Assembly (NCBI GenBank): GCA_937884235.1
Contig: CALGBT010000094.1
Span: 1-9,538 of the forward strand
DNA length: 9,538 nucleotides
Source of the DNA: an uncultured Pseudomonadota bacterium
GTDB lineage: Bacteria > Myxococcota_A > UBA9042 > CAIXZC01
Reading direction: 5' to 3'
Translations under genes and position numbers: made by a program
The notes under the pieces: generated by a model
The model's database searches: none
Told to the model about the DNA's origin: nothing
The model's input: only the letters and a program-made list of their open reading frames with translations
Part shown: piece after piece, positions 1 through 6,149 of the stretch
Numbering within the stretch: position 1 is the stretch's first letter
How the letters are laid out: the number at the start of each line of letters is the position of its first letter

Positions 1-18
1 CGGAAAGGAGCACGTCGC

Positions 19-567
19 TCACCTCGGGCCGGCCTCGAGCGCGAATTCGGTGGGTTCGCATTCGTCGGGCGGTGGCGGGTCGATGACTTCCACCTCAGTA
101 ACAATGACCTTGAGTGGTGCGAAGGCCGTGAGGCCACCGGAATCCGTGGCCGTGAGATCAATGACCTCCGAGCCGAACCAGTCCACCGGGGCCACTACCA
201 GAAGCTGGTGGCCGTTCTGCTCCTGCAGCGCAACATGGTCGGCTGACCAGGAAACAGTCAGTGCGTCGACGTCGTCTTCGCTGTCACTGAGAAGCAGGGC
301 CAGGTCGACGGTGGTGCTCGTGCCCATCGCGAGACTGACCGGTGCCGGAGCGGCAAAGGTCGGGGGGGTGTTGTCGGAACCTGAATCCACCAACGCATCT
401 GCTGGTGGCTGTAGCCTCAGGTCAGGTTCAGCAACGACGTCATCATCACCGCCGTGCCACCACGTCTCGGCGGCGGCATCGTCAGAAATGTCACCGTCGC
501 CGCTGTCGGCCGCCCGACAGGAGAAGAGCAACAGCAGTAGAGACGAGAGGAGCATTGTCATCCGCAT
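19..567 (-). CDS. Small exported lipoprotein with Ig/cadherin-like domain, possibly cut short by a frameshift
   Basis: The 182-residue product opens with a lipoprotein signal peptide: a Leu-rich core (residues 5-15) and lipobox L-F-S-C with Cys17, so it is probably lipid-anchored after export. Residues 18-66 are an Asp-rich, low-complexity linker. Residues 67-157 resemble a bacterial Ig/cadherin-like beta-sandwich, with a 'DSEDDVDALTVSW' strand, a 'DWFGSEVIDLTATDSGGLTA' ending typical of Big_9/cadherin-like repeats, and no catalytic motif. A Pro stretch (PPPP, 164-167) and a single Cys follow. The ATG at 567 has a GGTGAGGG Shine-Dalgarno stretch upstream, and the lipobox sits correctly for it. 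The stop at 19-21 is abrupt. The frame entered one base earlier stays open to the window edge and reads EVSDVLLS, so the full protein may be longer (see findings). Exact role unknown; a surface or envelope structural protein is the cautious reading. Confidence 0.72.
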   Translation of the reverse strand: MRMTMLLSSLLLLLFSCRAADSGDGDISDDAAAETWWHGGDDDVVAEPDLRLQPPADALVDSGSDNTPPTFAAPAPVSLAMGTSTTVDLALLLSDSEDDVDALTVSWSADHVALQEQNGHQLLVVAPVDWFGSEVIDLTATDSGGLTAFAPLKVIVTEVEVIDPPPPDECEPTEFALEAGPR

Positions 568-676
568 GGCACCCTCACCAGTAATCAGAATGTCGCTTCA
601 GGAAAGCGTAACTCTCTTTTGCGTGTCGTGCAAGTGGAAACATCGCCAGGCTGACGCCAGGGGCTGTGGGGCTCCC

Positions 677-685
677 ATTATGTCA
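677..685 (-). promoter_or_regulatory. Candidate extended -10 promoter for the leftward lipoprotein gene
   Basis: On the minus strand the sequence reads TGACATAAT, a TG-N-CATAAT extended -10 element (five of six matches to TATAAT). No good -35 hexamer lies 16-18 bp upstream, which is tolerated for extended -10 promoters. It would give a leader of about 100 nt before the ATG at 567. Pattern match only. Confidence 0.25.
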
Positions 686-697
686 TCTCTCACACAG

Positions 698-717
698 CAC
701 CAGCCGTGAGGCTGGTG
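698..717. promoter_or_regulatory. Perfect 8-bp inverted repeat in the divergent intergenic gap
   Basis: CACCAGCC-GTGA-GGCTGGTG is a perfect 8-bp inverted repeat with a 4-base spacer. It sits where the -35 region of the candidate leftward promoter would be, and about 60 bp upstream of the rightward -35. No T-tract follows on either strand, so it is not a typical intrinsic terminator. A repressor or activator operator between the divergent genes is the likelier use, but that is inference. Confidence 0.4.
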
Positions 718-777
718 ACGCCGTTCGCACCACGCGCACCGGTTCTTCGCTCCGATTTGCCAATCTGCGTGCGGTGC

Positions 778-806
778 TTGGTGGTTTCCATGATGGCTGG
801 TACAAT
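778..806 (+). promoter_or_regulatory. Probable sigma70-type promoter of the surface-protein operon
   Basis: TTGGTG (778-783), a spacer of exactly 17 bp, then TACAAT (801-806, five of six matches to the -10 consensus). Transcription would start near base 813, giving a leader of about 24 nt that carries the GGAG ribosome site at 827-830, six bases before the ATG at 837. The -35 matches only three of six positions. Confidence 0.45.
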
Positions 807-836
807 GGCGGGGCCAATTTGGCATTGGAGCGTTAA

Positions 837-3800
837 ATGAAGAGAACCATAGCAATAGCAGCCGTCTTGATTTCCATGAGTTGTTCCACCGGCACAGAGC
901 CCGTTGTGCAACATGGCGAAGATGCCGTAGATGCAGCAACTGACGCGGTGGGCGATGATAGTCAGACTCCTCCCGGCGATGTTGCTGCGGAAGACCTCAC
1001 TCGCCCTGGCGACACGGGCCTCGAGTTGGTCTTCGACGTTTCGTCCGGGGATGGTTCGGTGGAACCCGGTTGCGAAGCTGGCGAAGGTTGCTTCCTCGAC
1101 CCCTGCCAGGAGAATGGCGATTGCCAGTCGGGGTGGTGCGTCGACCACATGGGTGATGCCGTTTGCACCATTTCTTGCCAGGAAGAGTGCCCCCCAGGGT
1201 GGAGTTGCAAGCAGGTCGCGGGCACTGACCCCGATCTGGTGTTCGTCTGTGTCTCCGACGTTGCCAACCTATGCAAGCCCTGCTCCAGCGGCGATAGCTG
1301 CAAGAGCGTCGGCGGTGCCGAGGATGTCTGCCTGGACTACGGCACCGAGGGTTTCTTTTGCGGGGGAAGCTGTGTTTCAGAGGAGGAATGTCCCTGGGGG
1401 TTCTCCTGCCAGGCCGCAGTCACCGTGGATGGCATCGATACTAAGCAATGCGTGGCCGATGCCGGGGTTTGTCCCTGCACCTCGAGCGCGGTTGCCCTGG
1501 GACTCTGGACTCCGTGTGAGCTGACTTCCGAAGCTGGCAGTTGCGCTGGCAAGCGGGTCTGCACCGAAGAAGGTCTTGCCCCCTGTGACGCGGCGTTGCC
1601 CGTGGCGGAGAGCTGCAACGGTTTGGACGACGATTGTGACGGCAGCGTGGACGAACCCAACGAAATTGGCGGCGACCTGATCAATTTGTGCAATGACGAT
1701 AACGATTGTACCAAGGACGTTTGTGATGGCGAGGCCGGGTGCAGTTATCTTCCCGTGGAGGGCGACGAGTGCAAGGACGGTAATCCCTGTACCGTGGCGG
1801 ACCACTGCGTACAAGGTCTGTGCGTCGGGTCCTCGGTCGTTTGTGATGATTCGAATCCCTGTACCGATGATGCCTGCAACGAAACTGGAGGCTGCATTTT
1901 CGAGCCCAACGGAGAGGACTGTGACGATGGTGACCCTTGCACCCTGGGGGACCACTGTTCCGCTGGAGTCTGTGCTGGCGAGGCCGCCAGTTGCGAATGT
2001 CAGGTGAATGCTGATTGCGCGGCGTTGGAGGACGGCAACCTGTGTAACGGGACTCTGGAGTGCGACACCAGCAAGTTGCCCCATCTCTGCCGCGTCAAGG
2101 CTGACACTGAGGTGCTCTGTCCGGCTCCTTTCGGCGTTGACGCTCCCTGTCTGGTGGCGGCCTGCGAACCAGTCACCGGGGCGTGCTCCTTCGCCGCTGC
2201 GGGGAACGGCGTTCCCTGCGAAGACGGGGACGAGTGCTCGCTGGGGGATGCCTGTGAGGACGGGAGTTGCGTAGCTGGACAGGAGGTGAATTGCAACGAC
2301 GGCAATGCTTGCACTGACGACCAGTGCTTGCCCGGTCAAGGCTGCAGCCACACTCACAATGTCGCGCCTTGCAACGATGGGGATGTTTGTACACTGGGCG
2401 ATCTCTGCTCTGCGGGCGTCTGCACGGGGGGCGGTGAACTCCTGGGTTGCGACGATAGCAATGTCTGTACGGACGATACTTGTGACGCGGGCGTGGGGTG
2501 TGTCTTCGAGGCCAACCAGGCCGCTTGTTCCGACGGCAACGCTTGTACCCTTGGCGATCACTGCCAGGAGAAGGTCTGCGTGCCGACGGGTCAGTTGAGT
2601 TGTAACGATGATAACCTCTGCACCAACGATGCTTGTGACGCGGCCCAGGGGTGCATCCACCTGCTCAACCAGGTTCCCTGCAACGACAGCGACCTTTGCA
2701 CCACCAACGATGTTTGTGAGTTGGGTGAATGCGTCTCCGGTGGAATCCTGAACTGCGACGACGGCAATCCTTGCACGGCTGATTCTTGTGCCCCCCAGGC
2801 CGGCTGCCAGCACCAGCCGACCAGCGGCGATTGCGACGACGGCAATTCCTGTACGTTGAACGAGCAGTGTGGCAATGGCTTGTGCGTGGCCAGTGCCATG
2901 CTCGTGTGCGACGACAACAACGTCTGCACTACCGATTCCTGCAACCCGCAGAGCGGCTGCATCCACGACTTCAACAATGCCCCGTGCAATGATGCCGACA
3001 TTTGCACCATCAACGAGGTCTGTCAGGGCGGCGAGTGCCTCTCAAACGAGGTGCTGGCCTGCGACGACCAGAACCCTTGCACCGACGATTCCTGTGCTCC
3101 CGATTCGGGTTGTGTGCATACGCCAAACAATGCCGCGTGCGCCGACGCCAGTCTGTGCACCACCGGTGACCACTGTGCGGGCGGGGAATGCGTGACCACC
3201 GGCATTCTCACCTGCGACGATGCGAAGCTCTGCACTAACGACAACTGCGACCCAGTTCTCGGGTGTGTCTACTCCGCCAACAATCTCGCCTGTGACGACG
3301 GCAACGTTTGCACGGAGGATGATCAGTGTGTTGGCGGTGAATGTGCCCCAGGGCAGGCAATTCAATGCCCCGATGACGCCAATACCTGTACGGTTGAATC
3401 CTGCGACCCCGAGTCGGGCTGTCTCCACACACCCTCGCCGAATTGCTGCGGCAACGGCATAACGGAGGGTGGTGAAGAATGTGATGATGGCAATCAGATC
3501 AGCGATGACGGCTGTAACACAGATTGCCAGTCGGAGGCCGCCTGCGGGGTGGCCGCCGAGTTCAAGTACGAGGTGACGCCCGGACTTTGGGCCTGTGTCA
3601 ACAACCAGTTAATCCAGAGCTATCCGGAGAACTTCTCCATGTGCGCACCGGGGTATACTCCAGCCACCAACAAGCTGGTGCAAGGGCTGCAGATGCCTTC
3701 GCTGCAACAACACCAGGCCTTTGCCAACTGGCACAACCAGGTGATGCCCAATAATGGCAACTATATCCGCACTGGCCAGAAGCGTCGTGGAGGATGTACA

Positions 3801-3989
3801 CTGGAGGAGCATGGAGAACTCTATGTGCCGCTGCCTGATTGGGGATACAGTATTGATTCAGGCTGGCAGGATCTTTTCCTTGGCGGTCCGTCCTGCAGCA
3901 AGCAAACCGGGTCGGCCAACAACGTGTCCGGCCATCCCCTGGCCGGTGTGATTTGCGTGAAAGGTACATATGAGCCGCCGCAACCATAG
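837..3989 (+). CDS. Large exported cysteine-rich repeat protein (probable surface lipoprotein)
   Basis: The 1050-residue product has about 129 Cys by my count. Residues 1-16 form a signal peptide ending M-S-C; the lipobox is imperfect (Ser at -3), so lipidation at Cys16 is probable, not certain. An Asp-rich linker (17-75) leads into a Cys-rich head (79-250), then a MopE-like motif CNGLDDDCDGSVDE (260-273), known in the family as a putative metal-binding sequence. Residues 285-869 are alternating CDDGNxCTxDxCxxxxGC and CxDGxxCTxGDxCxxGxC half-repeats, interrupted at 387-460. A myxobacterial disulfide repeat (871-897) and an unrecognised domain (898-1050, six Cys) close the protein. The ATG at 837 is supported by the signal peptide and by GGAG at 827-830. 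Its stop lies 17 bp before the next surface gene. A rigid, disulfide-braced stalk or adhesin outside the cell is likely; no enzymatic motif is visible. Confidence 0.88.
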   Translation: MKRTIAIAAVLISMSCSTGTEPVVQHGEDAVDAATDAVGDDSQTPPGDVAAEDLTRPGDTGLELVFDVSSGDGSVEPGCEAGEGCFLDPCQENGDCQSGWCVDHMGDAVCTISCQEECPPGWSCKQVAGTDPDLVFVCVSDVANLCKPCSSGDSCKSVGGAEDVCLDYGTEGFFCGGSCVSEEECPWGFSCQAAVTVDGIDTKQCVADAGVCPCTSSAVALGLWTPCELTSEAGSCAGKRVCTEEGLAPCDAALPVAESCNGLDDDCDGSVDEPNEIGGDLINLCNDDNDCTKDVCDGEAGCSYLPVEGDECKDGNPCTVADHCVQGLCVGSSVVCDDSNPCTDDACNETGGCIFEPNGEDCDDGDPCTLGDHCSAGVCAGEAASCECQVNADCAALEDGNLCNGTLECDTSKLPHLCRVKADTEVLCPAPFGVDAPCLVAACEPVTGACSFAAAGNGVPCEDGDECSLGDACEDGSCVAGQEVNCNDGNACTDDQCLPGQGCSHTHNVAPCNDGDVCTLGDLCSAGVCTGGGELLGCDDSNVCTDDTCDAGVGCVFEANQAACSDGNACTLGDHCQEKVCVPTGQLSCNDDNLCTNDACDAAQGCIHLLNQVPCNDSDLCTTNDVCELGECVSGGILNCDDGNPCTADSCAPQAGCQHQPTSGDCDDGNSCTLNEQCGNGLCVASAMLVCDDNNVCTTDSCNPQSGCIHDFNNAPCNDADICTINEVCQGGECLSNEVLACDDQNPCTDDSCAPDSGCVHTPNNAACADASLCTTGDHCAGGECVTTGILTCDDAKLCTNDNCDPVLGCVYSANNLACDDGNVCTEDDQCVGGECAPGQAIQCPDDANTCTVESCDPESGCLHTPSPNCCGNGITEGGEECDDGNQISDDGCNTDCQSEAACGVAAEFKYEVTPGLWACVNNQLIQSYPENFSMCAPGYTPATNKLVQGLQMPSLQQHQAFANWHNQVMPNNGNYIRTGQKRRGGCTLEEHGELYVPLPDWGYSIDSGWQDLFLGGPSCSKQTGSANNVSGHPLAGVICVKGTYEPPQP
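1689..3446 (+). repeat. Array of alternating cysteine half-repeats, 51 residues (153 bp) per pair
   Basis: The first Cys of the 'A' half falls at residues 285, 336, 486, 538, 589, 640, 691, 742, 793 and 844 of the protein starting at 837. The first Cys of the 'B' half falls at 312, 362, 461, 512, 564, 615, 666, 717, 768 and 819. From residue 461 on the period is 51, with one step of 52 in each series. Each half has four Cys, so each pair has eight. Residues 387-460 (bases 1995-2216) break the rhythm with a diverged Cys-rich insert. The halves resemble the Dictyostelium-type CTDC Cys repeat (PF00526). The repetition is clear in protein but diverged in DNA. Confidence 0.9.
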
Positions 3990-4006
3990 GCGCTCAAGGA
4001 GAGACG

Positions 4007-4930
4007 ATGAAGAAGATGCTACTGGGAGTAGTTGCGCTGTTGTTCGTACTTGCCCCACTGGAGGCTTTCGCCTGCAACACTGACGAAGATTGTGCGCCGG
4101 GAGAGACCTGCATGGGCGGTATCTGCGAGGGCATGTGCGAGCCGGCCTGCGAGGGCAAGAACTGTGGCCCCAACCAGTGCGGGGGGGAGTGCGGCTACTG
4201 CCTTGACGGCGTGCCCTGCGTGGACGGAGTTTGCGACTGTGACCCGCAGTGTGACGGGAAGCAGTGCGGAGCGGACGGCTGTGGCGGTTTCTGTGGTGCC
4301 TGTGATCCCGGCTGCAATTGCGTTGGTGGGCAGTGCGAGTGTTGCGAGAAGCAGTGCGCTGGCAAGAACTGCGGCGACGATGGTTGCGGCGGCCAATGCG
4401 GCTCTTGCCAGCTGGGTGAGGAGTGCATTGATGGTCAGTGCACCGTGCCCCCGGAGTGTAACCACGAGTGCGACCTCGACCAGATTGGCTGTGACGGCAT
4501 CAAGACCTGGACCTGCGTTGCCGATGCCGATGATTGCCGCAAGAAGGTCATGGCCGATTGCCCGGAAGGTCAGGAGTGCGAGGCCGGCGAGTGCGTCGTG
4601 CCCACGCCTCCGGTGGACGAAGGCGGTGACGAGATGGACGTCGTCACCGCAGAAGATGCCGCTACCCCCGGGGCCGATGTCGTTGGCGGAATGGACTCGA
4701 ATTCCCCCACTGCTGATGGGGTTGTTCCCACTGGTGATGCAATCGGTACCGGTGATTCTGCCGAACCGGCCGTCGACGTTGTGGCAGCTGCCGACACAGG
4801 TGGCACCGGGGAACCAGCGAAGAAGAAGAGCGGTTGTCAGGCTGGTGCCGTTCCCAGCCCTGGTGCAATGCTGCTGCTGTTGTTGCTGGTCGGGATTCTG
4901 GTGCCGATGCGTCGAAGAAATGCCGCCTAG
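4007..4930 (+). CDS. Cysteine-rich surface protein with MYXO-CTERM-like sorting tail
   Basis: The 307-residue product has a signal peptide (1-22) ending A-F-A before Cys23; this fits signal peptidase I, or lipidation if AFAC serves as a weak lipobox. Residues 23-196 are Cys-rich, with a 'GxNCGPNQCGGECGYC' unit near 50 and clear CGxDGCGGxCGxC repeats near 87-99 and 122-134. A second pattern, 'CNHECDLDQIGCDG' to 'CPEGQECEAGEC', covers 151-196. Residues 200-270 are an Asp/Thr/Pro/Val linker without Cys. The tail is GC at 276-277, a hydrophobic helix (about 287-300) and MRRR, the layout of MYXO-CTERM sorting signals. An AAGGAGAG ribosome site (3996-4003) supports the start. The 17-bp gap after the large repeat protein suggests one transcript and a joint surface role. 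The molecular partner is unknown; the CGxDGCGG units are not enzymatic. Confidence 0.87.
   Translation: MKKMLLGVVALLFVLAPLEAFACNTDEDCAPGETCMGGICEGMCEPACEGKNCGPNQCGGECGYCLDGVPCVDGVCDCDPQCDGKQCGADGCGGFCGACDPGCNCVGGQCECCEKQCAGKNCGDDGCGGQCGSCQLGEECIDGQCTVPPECNHECDLDQIGCDGIKTWTCVADADDCRKKVMADCPEGQECEAGECVVPTPPVDEGGDEMDVVTAEDAATPGADVVGGMDSNSPTADGVVPTGDAIGTGDSAEPAVDVVAAADTGGTGEPAKKKSGCQAGAVPSPGAMLLLLLLVGILVPMRRRNAA
4832..4927 (+). other. MYXO-CTERM-like C-terminal sorting signal
   Basis: This encodes residues 276-307 of the upstream-starting surface protein: Gly-Cys, a short polar spacer, a Leu-rich membrane helix, then Arg-Arg-Arg and a short end. In myxobacteria and relatives this tripartite tail (TIGR03901 type) is known to mark proteins for C-terminal processing and display on the surface. 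The helix has one Pro near its end and the extreme C-terminus is NAA after the Arg cluster, so it is a variant and not a textbook copy. Confidence 0.75.
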
Positions 4931-4961
4931 GGTGCAGCTTCCCGCGGCGCCCGATTGCACC
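4931..4961. terminator. Weak stem-loop between the two convergent operons
   Basis: GGTGCA (4931-4936) pairs with TGCACC (4956-4961) around a GC-rich 19-base loop, directly after the stop of the rightward gene and before the stop of the leftward antiporter gene. The position suits a shared terminator for two operons meeting head to head. There is no T-tract on either side, the stem is short and the loop is long, so the call is tentative; termination may be Rho-dependent. Confidence 0.25.
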
Positions 4962-4973
4962 TTACAATATGTG

Positions 4974-6140
4974 TCAGCTAGCCGTACGAGGCGGGACGAC
5001 CCACCGGAATATCGTGGGAAAGAGGACCCCACCGACGAGGGCGTAGAGGACAATGATGCCGGCGGTATCGCTGCCCAGCAGGCCGGTTTTCAGGCCGACA
5101 TGGGAAATGGCCACGAGCAGAGTCAGCGGGGCAGAGAGAATGATGCCGCTGGCGATGGCTTCCCTGACATTGAGTCGCACGAGGGGCAGCAGCAGCATGG
5201 GCACTACCCGCACCAATGTGCCGGCCACGAGCAGGAAGAGCAGTTCCTGGACGAAGCTGCCTTGTAGCACCTCCGCGACGTCAAAGCCGATACCGACCTC
5301 GATGAAGAAGATGGGAACGAAGAACCCGAAACCAAAAGATGAGAGCTTCTCTTCCATGGCCTCCTTATGCCGGAAGACGAAGGACATGAGAGCCCCCGCG
5401 ATGAAAGCCCCGAGGATCATGTCGACACCCATGAGAATGGAGACCGCGATGAAGCCTAGCAACATGGCGAAGCTGAGGCGGATGCCGATTTCCGAGGTGT
5501 CCTCGGTGTGGACCACTCGGGCGAAGGTTTCGGGGTACCACCAGATGAGGATGCGCAGGGTCAGGAGCAATGTGTAGGCAATCAGGAAGACAGCCATCAG
5601 TTTGGCGATTCCCCAGGCCAGGTCTGCGCTCAGGCCGTGCATCACCGTGAGGTCCGTCAGCGTCAGCAGGACGATGGTGGTGAATTCACCAATGGAGCCG
5701 ACGATAAGGGTGATCTGCCCGAGTCTGGTTTGACTCATGCCGGTATCCCGTAGCGCCACCAGCACGATGCCCAGGCTCATGGCCCCCAGCACCAGTACGT
5801 AGAAGAGCGGCTGGTCCAGGACGAGCACCAGGCCAAGGGCCAGCAGGAAGACCGATGATGCCGCCAACAAGGTAACCAGAACCCCCTTGCGGCCAAGCTG
5901 TTCCACTTTGGTGAAGTCAATCTCCATGCCTGCCAGGAACATGAGAAAGGCGAAGCCGAACTCGCCCAGGAACTGCGTAAAGTCGGAGCGGACGATGAGC
6001 CCCAGACCATGCTCGGCGATGAGGATGCCAAAGAGGATCTCGCCCACGGCCGCAGGTACTCGCACCCGCTCAGAGAGGAGCGGAATGACAAATGCCCCGA
6101 AGGCGAGGAGCAGCAGAGTGGTGGCCTGATACGTGTGCAT
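4974..6140 (-). CDS. CPA2-family cation/proton antiporter, membrane subunit (KefC-like, no RCK domain)
   Basis: The 388-residue product is nearly all membrane: about 12 hydrophobic helices matching the Na+/H+ exchanger domain (PF00999) and little else. Family signatures are VGEILFGILIAEHGLGL (32-48), FLAGMEID (68-75), GVDMILGAFIAG (238-249) and FFVPIFFIEVGIGFD (273-287). The position where most CPA2 members carry an Asp in the core helix reads GSIGEF (148-153), with Glu152. It should exchange K+ or Na+ for protons across the inner membrane. KefC and YbaL relatives carry a C-terminal TrkA-N domain; this one stops after the membrane part, and that domain is encoded by the gene just upstream. 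I chose ATG 6140 over a TTG at 6263 because the extra 41 residues are hydrophilic and would overlap the upstream gene, while 6140 follows its stop by 7 bp with AGGGGG in front. The ion carried cannot be told. Confidence 0.88.
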   Translation of the reverse strand: MHTYQATTLLLLAFGAFVIPLLSERVRVPAAVGEILFGILIAEHGLGLIVRSDFTQFLGEFGFAFLMFLAGMEIDFTKVEQLGRKGVLVTLLAASSVFLLALGLVLVLDQPLFYVLVLGAMSLGIVLVALRDTGMSQTRLGQITLIVGSIGEFTTIVLLTLTDLTVMHGLSADLAWGIAKLMAVFLIAYTLLLTLRILIWWYPETFARVVHTEDTSEIGIRLSFAMLLGFIAVSILMGVDMILGAFIAGALMSFVFRHKEAMEEKLSSFGFGFFVPIFFIEVGIGFDVAEVLQGSFVQELLFLLVAGTLVRVVPMLLLPLVRLNVREAIASGIILSAPLTLLVAISHVGLKTGLLGSDTAGIIVLYALVGGVLFPTIFRWVVPPRTAS

Positions 6141-6143
6141 TCG

Positions 6144-6149
6144 CCCCCT
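6144..6149 (-). promoter_or_regulatory. Ribosome site of the antiporter gene, overlapping the upstream stop
   Basis: On the minus strand the sequence is TAGGGGGCGAATG: the TAG that ends the RCK-Usp gene merges with an AGGGGG Shine-Dalgarno stretch three bases before the antiporter ATG. The spacing is short for a core ribosome site. The layout suggests translational coupling, so the two subunits would be made together, and it decides the start at 6140. Confidence 0.5.

Noticed and set aside
50..709. Rightward reading frame (219 codons) opposite the lipoprotein gene
   Set aside because: Ser/Arg-rich translation without recognisable features, running antisense to a protein with a good lipobox and Ig-like domain.
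1377..2966. Long antisense reading frame (529 codons) opposite the cysteine-repeat gene
   Set aside because: It is Val/Ala/Ile-rich, lacks any domain or ribosome site, and follows from the repeated TGC/GAC codon pattern of the real gene on the other strand.
2217..3446. DNA tandem repeat or CRISPR-like array suggested by the 153-bp period
   Set aside because: The copies are similar in protein but diverged in DNA, there are no constant repeats with unique spacers, and the frame is open throughout.
4019..5053. Antisense reading frame (344 codons) opposite the MYXO-CTERM protein gene
   Set aside because: Ala/Thr/Leu-rich with no domain; it crosses the convergent gap and overlaps the antiporter end, whereas the other strand has a signal peptide, Cys repeats and a sorting tail.
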